Shown: positions 1 to 8,500 of the stretch, one piece after another | Numbering within the stretch: the first letter of the stretch is position 1 | Layout: every line of letters begins with the position of its first letter | NCBI GenBank assembly: GCA_003024985.2 | Contig: PXIH01S0010863.1 | Direction: 5' to 3' (one strand) | Origin: Euperipatoides rowelli | Lineage: Eukaryota; Onychophora; Udeonychophora; Euonychophora; Peripatopsidae | Length of the DNA: 13,440 nt | Program-made: the position numbers and the translations under genes | Notes under the pieces: generated by a model | The model's database searches: none | The model's input: only the letters and a program-made list of their open reading frames with translations | What the model was told of the DNA's origin: nothing

Positions 1-18
1 GCAGCAAACAGGATTGAT

Positions 19-45
19 ATAATAACAAGCTGGTATTGTTATTAT
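19..45. repeat. Short perfect inverted repeat
   Basis: Ten-base arms ATAATAACAA (19-28) and TTGTTATTAT (36-45) enclose a 7-base loop. In sequence this AT-rich such a palindrome can arise by chance, and no function is implied. Confidence 0.5.
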
Positions 46-94
46 TTGATAGTAACTAAAGTTAAAATATAAAACTATTTCTTTATCGTTATAA

Positions 95-163
95 TACACA
101 TACACCGTACATATACATACAATATACACATACATACATACATATATATACATACACACATAC
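95..163. repeat. CATA/TATA-type microsatellite
   Basis: About 70 bases of interrupted CA/TA dinucleotide and ACAT/ATAC tetranucleotide repeat. It lies just beyond the recognisable end of the minus-strand retrotransposon remnant. Such compound tracts are common in molluscan genomes, especially cephalopods, which is a weak hint to the host. The remaining bases of 1-197 show no coding signal. Confidence 0.9.
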
Positions 164-197
164 TGTTAGATTCATACAGTGCTATTTAATAATTTAG

Positions 198-864
198 TAA
201 ATCATTGACCAATTAAATTCCGAGATACGTTTACCAACTTCGTTGTGATTTGATTGACTTTTAGGTTTATAGTCGTAAGTTATAGTATTTTTTAATTTAA
301 AAAGGTTATCAATCTGATTAGGGGTCATCAGAATTAAATTGTGATCTGACCTGGAATCGGTGCTTGTATATCAATTTTATAATTAAGCTTTCTTAAGCAT
401 TTGTCTAAAATATTCTCACCTCTAGTTGGTTGTGATATCAACTGATGAAAAGATCTATTATTTGTGATAGATTTCGTTGGAAGGTCATTAAAATCACCCA
501 GAACTAGGATCGATGCTTGTTGATTTTTCATTATTAACCTGTCTATTTAAGTTGATATATAATTTAATACATCATCTTTTTAAGTATCCTTAGGTGGGTA
601 ATAAACCGCAATTAACGCCGACCATGGTACTTGCCTCGATAAGTAGGAGTCTCTGAACATAACTGCGATCACTTCTATATTATCATTTATGGAGTATTCA
701 ACTGACAAAACTAAAAGGGATTTCTTCACAAATAATGATAGCCCACCACCTTTTTTTTGTCAACTCTTTTTCTTATCCTGTGGAACATAGAGAATCCATT
801 AAAATCAACCGAATCCATGTTTTCCTCTGTCAACAAAGTTTCAGTAATCACGGTGATATCAACG
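198..864 (-). pseudogene. Decayed EEP endonuclease domain of a non-LTR retrotransposon
   Basis: Read on the minus strand in several frames, this stretch carries the landmarks of the EEP (APE-like) endonuclease of LINE-type elements in the right order: VITETLL with the catalytic Glu (about 838-852), GGGLSLFVKK (about 721-750), SALIAVYYPPKDT (about 583-625), LVLGDFND with the catalytic Asp/Asn (487-498 encode GDFN), and SDHN with the catalytic His (341-349). It fades into the usual FNWSMIY-like segment near 198-215. The frame is broken close to 866, at the run of eight T on the plus strand (751-758), and again near 350; in-frame stops lie at 580-582 and 547-549. No reverse transcriptase follows before the window edge, so the copy is truncated or continues outside. 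In living elements this domain nicks target DNA; this copy cannot. The clade is uncertain; a CR1-like group would fit. Confidence 0.85.
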
Positions 865-1353
865 TTATTTAACTCCCATGTAAAATTGAAGTTCATCGTA
901 TTTTCCTATCAATGATCTCATATTTGTGAACATGATCCTAGGGAATAAATAAGGTATGTAGTTAGTTTTAATTTTAATTAAATTATTCGATGGATTATTA
1001 ACTGCATAATTATGATAAGAATTTGATAGAGACTTTCTTTTTGTAGAAATTATAGCTTCAATCCTATTAATTGAATGCGGTATTTTATTCTTCTTTCTTG
1101 ATTTCGAGCCTCTTTTCAGATCAAAGTGTTTATAGATTTTCGAATTGATCAGCCTGAATGATACTTCACAATCAATATCTAGTCTTCTGTTCGAATATCT
1201 AATTCCATGTAGAAAGCTGGAGGAGTATTTTTTTAATCCTAAACCGACAGAAATGTTATGGGGTGTTATATATTGAAAAGGAACGAAGTTAACGTGATCC
1301 CAACTCGAACAATAGTAAGGCACTCGCACCGCAACATTCACATAACAAATCAT
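865..1353 (-). pseudogene. N-terminal part of the same retrotransposon ORF
   Basis: An open minus-strand frame of 162 codons runs into the EEP pseudogene. Its last 25 or so residues, containing RIMFTNMRSLIGKYDEL, match the opening beta strand of EEP domains (typically a hydrophobic NxRSLxxKxDEL). The region before it has a basic block, KRGSKSRKKNKI, resembling the Arg/Gly-rich linker that precedes the endonuclease in many metazoan CR1-like ORFs. The ATG at 1351-1353 has an in-frame TAG 12 bases upstream on that strand, so it is either the remnant start or the point where decay hides the original frame. The frame ends at a TAA (865-867), where the downstream EEP continues in another frame. It lies antisense to the large exon, in what I read as the upstream intron. 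Confidence 0.75.
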
Positions 1354-1721
1354 CTTTTTATATAACTATAAGGTATACAATTGTTGATATACGAACATCC
1401 AAGTCATGTCCCAATAATAATCAAAAAGTTGAAAGAAAGAGAAAAATTTTATCAAACTAAGAAATACTTAAACAACAATTAATTTTAACGATGTACGTGT
1501 CACACAGGCAGTTTGTTAAGACACCATTATAAAAATATTACCTAAGAGAATTATACAGATAATTCTTGATTTACACTGGGGTTCTGTTCTTGGAAATTAG
1601 CATATAAATCACAAATGTGTAAATTCTACATAAATTTTCCATAGGAAATAATGGAAATGCTAAGGGTTAGGAGACATGTCGAAAACAAAAGCAACATTTT
1701 TTTTTATTTTAATCACTAGTA

Positions 1722-1845
1722 TTAACCTTTGTTATGATGCTTCGTCTAGCAAGTACAGGCTATAAATGTTGAGCAATCTCATACACTGCCGCTTGTATGT
1801 TTTAACTACAAGAAACAGTGTATGAGATTAGTTAACCTTTGTTAT
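1722..1845. repeat. 14-bp direct repeat flanking a hairpin
   Basis: TTAACCTTTGTTAT occurs at 1722-1735 and, identically, at 1832-1845. The 96 bases between them contain most of the long hairpin described separately. An exact 14-base repeat this close is unlikely by chance and has the size expected of a target-site duplication from LINE-mediated retroposition, but local duplication is an equal possibility. The second copy also contributes to the base of the hairpin stem. Confidence 0.6.
1762..1842 (+). ncRNA. Pre-miRNA-like hairpin (candidate)
   Basis: The RNA of either strand could fold into one imperfect hairpin. The upper stem has 14 consecutive pairs (AATCTCATACACTG 1775-1788 with CAGTGTATGAGATT 1816-1829), a 3x3 internal loop (1789-1791/1813-1815), 6 more pairs (1792-1797/1807-1812) and a 9-base loop (1798-1806). 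Below a 2x2 mismatch (1773-1774/1830-1831) come five more pairs (1768-1772/1832-1836), a 1x1 mismatch and a further five (1762-1766/1838-1842), including two G-U pairs. About 30 pairs with a small apical loop suits a microRNA precursor. I do not recognise either arm as a known miRNA, and a small palindromic transposon remnant would look the same. Strand is assumed from the gene direction. Confidence 0.35.
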
Positions 1846-2571
1846 ATTAATTTGTGAAAAATTGTACCTATAGATATGGGTACAGGTGGAGGATGGATTT
1901 GGATTTAGGTCAATAGGAATAACATTTATTCATAGGAAAATGTTCCCATAAAGAATTTGAATCAATTTGAAATAAACAAATTAATTTCTCTCAGACTATC
2001 GTAACATTAACAAAAGCATAGAAGATTCATTACTTTTTTATTTTGATAGCTTTTATTGTCTTATTTTTATTCTAAATTAAGTATATACATTTTTTTTTGT
2101 AAACCGTGTTATTTCAAATAATTGACTGGTTAATTCGAAAAGTGGTAATAATTCTTAAATTGTGTTATTTCCAAAACGTGTAAAACAAATTCTTGTAAAT
2201 AAAAAATCGTCTATACACATATATTCTGTAGTCAATGCACAAAAGTAGAAATGACTTGTATATTAATGCATTAAATATAGGTGATGTCAATATAACTCAT
2301 ATACAGTTTTTGTATATCATCCATTCTTTTTATTTGAAATTGACAAAAAGTGCTGATCCTTTAACAGTGTTCAAATTTTAACATTCTGTAAAAACGTTTA
2401 TCATCCAATGATGAAATAAAAAGCTTATTTTAATAGCCAAAAATTACCTTTAATACCTTATAAAATTGTGATTATTGTACATTTATATAGCATAATATTA
2501 TTTCTCAAGCTATTTTTTTTTTACTTATATCATTTATAGTAATGTAATTTTTTAAAATTGTATTTTAATTT

Positions 2572-2573
2572 AG
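2572..2573 (+). other. Splice acceptor of the giant exon
   Basis: The AG of TTTTAATTTAG ends a T-rich run. The TAG at 2571-2573 is also the last in-frame stop before the long open frame, so the frame opens exactly at this AG. The translation of 2574-2676 has the same Asn/Ser/Asp/Cys-rich character as the rest of the protein, which supports this site. A second good-looking acceptor, CCCCTTGCAG ending at 2676, would shorten the exon by 103 bases. Confidence 0.65.
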
Positions 2574-5500
2574 CTCGACAAAAATAACGCAGTACTATGT
2601 TCAACAGTAGGGAAATCCATTTCTTGCAATGAACACGACTCTTCTGTAGATGTTGATGTCAATTGTCCCCTTGCAGTAACTTTAAAAAATCAAAAAGAAA
2701 ACATTTTTTCAAAAGAAATCGAAAATACCTCAATCTCAAATTCTGAATTGGGCAAGCTAGGAACTGTGGACAAGAAACTTTGCTCAGCTTCCTCTTTATC
2801 AAAACTTTTGACAAGGGATACACAGACATGCTCAAATTCAACTATATCAAACCCTATGAGTACTAAATCTGATGAAAGTACAAATGAAAAAAATATTAAA
2901 AATTCATTATCTCATAAACAATGTTATAATTCCTCAAAACAAGGTGATAAAGAGGACAAATTTATTACTCCAATTATTATAAAAAGATCACAAAATCAGT
3001 CTCGAACAGCTCAAAATATTTCAGAATTAAGGTCAACAAAGTCTCAGCAAAATATTGACTTGTCTATAGATAGTCCATCAGTGTCTGATGTCTTTGAAAT
3101 GTCACTGAATTTTAAATCATCCCAAGAATTTATAGATTGCCCTGATTTGACATCTCAAAAAATGGATAATGGCTTTTCACCTTCATCCAATACTGTAGAA
3201 GATTTGTCAATGTTTAAGAAGGAGGGAAATGGTGATGAAAAGAAAAATACAGTTGAAAACAACTTGACGTCTACTTTATTATCTCATATATTCCATAAAA
3301 CACCTATTAAGAATTTTTCGGACGTAAGAGCTGCTTCAAAATATTCAAAGGCGATGAGTGAAAAATCCCCATTTTCAAGTATCACGAATAATTGTTCAAT
3401 TTCCTCACAAGTAAAAGATCAAAATCAATGTCTTCTTGACATAGCAAAATCATTCAAACCTTTAAAACTTTGTGAAACTAAATATCTCCATACTAAAATA
3501 ATTCCTAGCAGTCAACCAAAACTGACAAATATTTCTTCTGAAAACCAATATGTATTTTCTAATCAACGAAAAAATAATTTAATATCTTCCAAGTGTAAAA
3601 GTATTCCAGCATTTTGTTCTACTTTAAGTCAATCATCTCAACCTAGTAACCAAGAAACAAGTTATCATTCTTTTAACAATCAAATATCTCTTCAATCAAA
3701 AAATTATCTTTCATCTCCAGAGTCTCTAGATAGAAAAACATGTTTTATGAATTGTAATGCCAAAATTGATGCATCAATTAATGTATATGACTCTCTTGAG
3801 TCCATAAATACACCAGTATCTCACCAGAAATCAATAGCACAGTTGGCTCATGAAGCTGTGGATCAATTGCCACAGTCTATAAATAGTCAGAACTCTTCTA
3901 TGCCAAAATATGGGCAAACATCTATTTTAAATGCAGGAAATTCTCCTGATTCTAGACGACAGCCATATGAATCTAAAAGTAGTCCAATTTCTTCTAGAAA
4001 TAAAGAAACATTCTCCCATTGCAAAAATAAGTCAACTTGTCCAAATTCTAAAAAGCAGATATATCATCAATCTAGAAGTATGGTGCCAACACCTGAACTT
4101 GAAAATAAACAAAAAGTTCCTCTAGCCAAAAGCATACAAACGGCTACTCAGCATTCTGTCAACCAGGCCTCACTTTTGTCTAGAGAAGAAAATATTTCTC
4201 AATATGGAAATAAGTATGAATCTCCATCATCTAAAAGTAAGCAAAAACCTCTTCAATCTAAAAATATTAAGGTACCTGAATCTCAAAAGGTGCAAATTTA
4301 TTCTTCTAAATCTGATTCTAATCAATCTTCTTTGGAAGTTATAAATAATCAAGCATCTTCTCAGTCTATCAATAAAGAATCTACTGATTTAAAAAACAGT
4401 CATTCTCAATCTAGAATTCCATCATCTGAAACTAAAATTTACCAAACCTCTCAATCAGTATGTAAGTTGAGAAATAGACAAACATCTCCAGATGTAAATG
4501 GACAAATATCTCAGCCAGATGGAAATAAAAAAGTTTTTTCCACAGATATTAAAACATCTCCAGATGGAAATAGTCAAATATCTTTTTCAAATGTGGATAT
4601 GAAAACAATTCAAGATGAAAATAATCAAAAATGTTTTCCAGATAAAGATATGCAAATATCTTCTTCAGATGGAAATAAGAAATCAACTCCAGCTAAAACT
4701 AGACAAACATCCCAGATTGTAAATAGGTTAGCATCTCCATCTAGAAATAAACAAACATCTATTCCATCCAGAAATAGGCAAACCTTTATTCCAGCTAGAA
4801 TTAAACAAACACCTCAAGTAGAAAATAGACAGAAAGTTTGTATACGTACTGATAGGCAGACATCTCCATCTAGAAATAGACAAATGTCTCCTTCTGGAAA
4901 TAGGCAACTATCTCCAGCTCATAGTAGTAAAACATTTCTAATTGAAAATAGGAACATTTCTCCTCAACCTGGCAATAAAAATATTTCTCCATTTACAAGT
5001 AGGACAACATCTCCTTCAAATGGAAATGGGAAAATATCTCCAAAAAGAAATCAACAAACATCTCCAACTAGAAATAGCCATATATCTCCAGATATAAATG
5101 ACCATATGATACCATTAGAATATAAGCAAACATCTTACCCTGATGTAAATAAGCAAATAGCTCCTGAAATTGGATATGGGGAAACATTTTCATTTAGAAA
5201 TATACAGACATCTTCTCTAGATAGAAAAATATCACTTCAAAGTCAAATTGGACAAACAGCTCCAATAGAGAATATACCAACATTCCCTGATAGAAATAGA
5301 AAAATACCTCCTCAAACTGGAAATAGACAAATTTCTCCGTCTATAAATATGCAAATATCTCCTCCAGAAAGAAATAAACAAACATATCCATCTACCTGTA
5401 GATATGGACAAATAAATTCAGTAGGAAATAAGCAAATGCCTCGAGATAAAAATAGGAAAATATCTCTAGCTAAAGATAGGCAAGTTTCTCCAGTAAGGAA

Positions 5501-8500
5501 TAGACAATCAGTTTCTCCATTTAGAAATAGGACAATCTCTCCTCAGGATAAAAATAGACAAATATCTCCTCCAATTGGGAATTGTCCAACACTATCAACT
5601 AGAATTATGCCAATACCTTCAGTCATAAATAAGCAAACATCTACTCAGGATGAAAATAGAAAAACACCTCAAACTGGAATTTCTGAAATATTTTCTGGAA
5701 CTGGAAATATGCACACATCTCTTCAAAGTATCATTATGGAAACTTCATTTAATTCTGGTATAAATCAAATATGTCTGACAGGAAATAATCAAATTTTATC
5801 TCAAAGTAGAAATAATCAAATATTTAAAAATAGAATTGGGATTAAATCTCTGTCACCTGAAGCCGAGTATAACAATATATGTTTTCAAGATAGAAATAAA
5901 GGACTACCTCAGGTTAAAGGTTTCCAGTTGTCTCCTGATGTTGAAATTCAACAAATATTTGAAAACCAGCAAATATATTGCCAAGTTGAATCACAAACAA
6001 TATCTGAGAATGATCAAGATATTTCAAAGCTTAGTAAAAGTATATCTACATATTCCCAAAATCAGCCAAATTTGTCTGAGAACAAACAAATTCTAAAACA
6101 AGTGGAAAATAAGGAAATATATGTTGAAAATGAATACAGTCAATATTCTGCACAACTTGAAGACGATATAAAGGCTAAACCAATGGAAAATTTAGCTAAT
6201 GAAAACAACTTGTTCTTTTCAGTATGCTCAGATCAATCACATTTGCTTGTTAATGATACAGATTTTAATATTGAAAAGCTGCCTTCAATGATAAGTTTTG
6301 ACAGTAAAGAGAATTCCATCCTATTGCCTCAAGAATTTGATTCACAATCCCTTATTAAAAATATAAGGGATAACAGTACTTACCTTTACTGCAGTTCTAC
6401 AAAATCATTTCGCAATAGTAAATTACCTATACCCAAATCGATCATTTCAATGAAAAGAAATAATGCAGAGCATAAAAATATACCCGCTGAAAAAATCATC
6501 AAGTCGGAACAAACTTTTCCAAAGCCTTCAAATCCTAAAATAGAAACAAATAATACAAATACCTTAGCTAATGATAATCCAATTTATAAGATTGAGAATA
6601 CCAATTTTGTTATTAAACGTTCATCTGTAGAGAAAATAGAAGATAAAAGTAAAAGGAATTTTAAGAATTCTGAGGATGCCTTTCACAATAATTGTAGGAA
6701 TCCTGCTAATTCTAAAATGACGGCAATTGAAAGAAAAAAGTTCATTGAATTGGTTGCAGAAAAACTGAATGATTACAAAAACCAAGGAACTTTGCAGCCA
6801 CGTTATAATCAAAATGAAATAAATCTCAAGTACAGTGAAATAAAAATTACTCCCAGATCTGAAACCCTAAGTTCTGAAAATATTTCTTTGGTGAGCAATT
6901 CACCAAAACAAATTAAAACTCCTCCTCCAATATTTACATTGAAAAATGGTGAGTGGGCAAATTTACAGTCTTTGCAGCCTAGGAGACGGCGACAAATTCC
7001 TTCTCATTTGTTTAAAAAGGAAGCTTGTCAGAGAAAAATAGAGGCAATTAAAGAACCTTATTTAGTTAATAATGTATCACACTTGCAATGCTATCTAAAT
7101 CCAAATGATATGTTGCCAATGGGAAAAAACAGAGATTTCCATATGNTGCCTGTTTCAATTAATTCACATTTACAACTTCCACATTCTAGTGAAATAGACA
7201 AACGAGAAAAAATAGAAGAAATATTTGAGCAATATGCAAACTTACCTCCATGTGGTTCTAAACAAAAAAGTCAAGAAAATGAAAGCCAATTAGTTTATTC
7301 TAATTTACAAAATAGCCTTTATAATCACCAACAGATTTCAAATGAAATTAACTCTGATAATTTAGAAATAATCAATAAAAATATGAGTCATATTATGACT
7401 CCACCCCATGCAAAATTTATTGAATGTATGTATACAACCACATTTCCTAATGAAGAAGTAAATCAAGAAGCAAAACGTGAAGCCAGTACGGAATCATATT
7501 TATGCTCAAGTAATTGTTCCATTCAATACTCATCAAACACAAACCTTGTCACTTCTGATATTGGAAAAAATTCATGTTTGAAAAATGAAGCTTCTTTAGA
7601 AAAAGATAATGCTGTTCAAACAACATGCAAAGAAATTTCTAGTTTATGCTTAATTAACAAAGATAATCAAGATAATATTTCTAATTCTGATTCTCTTCTT
7701 TCTTTAATATCTACTGATTCCTTCACTATTCATGAAAATGTTGATGTTGAATTAAATCAAAATCTTAATGAACATAAAAACTATGCTTGTAGCGAAAAAA
7801 TGTCAAGTGATGATGCATGCAAAAGAAACAATGTTGCAAAAAACTGTTCAATAACTGAAAATAGTAGTAGTAATACAGATATAAGAGTGGAAATTGTTTC
7901 CTTAAATTCTTCATTTTCCGCAAAAGAATGTTCAAGTTATAACAATACAAATCTCAATGAAGAATTACAAAATAAATTTCCTCAACAAAGCATATCTGAA
8001 ATATCAATCATAAATGAAAATCAGAAACATATTAAAATTATTAAACAACAGAGTCTTCCAGGAATGATGTCAAAGTGTAACCTTAAGTTAATCAAGAAAC
8101 AAAATAGTAATCCAGATGTATTAAATAAAATTGATCCAGCTTCAGTTTATCCGCAGCAAAAGGACAATGGAAATGATACTAACAGTTATGCTTTGTCACA
8201 ATTGGATAGTCTAGAAAAAAGCTTTGACAAGCAAAGTAAAGTTTCCGTGAATGAATGCATTTACCCATCTAGCCCTTTGAAGTGTAACTCTGAGAAATTT
8301 CAGAACTGTCAAGGATTAACAAGCAATAAAAAAGAAGATAATTGTAAATCTGAAGCTTATAATAAATACAAAAGACAATTAAAGTATTCAAATCTCAGGG
8401 AACCAGTTGTAATTGATTCAGCATCTGAAATCTCACAGTTATTAATTGGTCAGCAAAATACATCAAATGTATCAGAACATTCTCATTCATTTGGTTCTTT

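Larger units (their letters stand above)
1354..2573 (+). other. AT-rich non-coding stretch, probably the 3' part of an intron
   Basis: I find no open frame with protein-like character here on either strand. The stretch ends at a plausible splice acceptor (2572-2573) preceded by a T-rich run. It holds the hairpin and direct repeat annotated separately and several T-runs. Upstream exons and the promoter of the plus-strand gene must lie beyond the window or have escaped notice as very small exons. Confidence 0.55.

Noticed and set aside
2677-2677. Exon start after CCCCTTGCAG (2676)
   Set aside because: It is a good consensus site, but the 103 bases before it are in frame and coding-like, and the stop-bounded AG at 2573 fits better. 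It is kept only as an alternative.
2748-2750. A start of the large protein at TTG 2748
   Set aside because: The frame is open and equally protein-like from 2574, TTG is not a usual eukaryotic start, and an AG acceptor lies exactly at the frame's opening.
2659-2841. Minus-strand open frame over the start of the giant exon
   Set aside because: It is a shadow of the plus-strand coding frame with no recognisable domain; the same holds for those at 6621-6812, 7765-7950 and 8753-8941.
3931-4125. Plus-strand open frames in other phases inside the repeats (also 5836-6096)
   Set aside because: They arise from the repetitive codons of the main frame and have no independent support.
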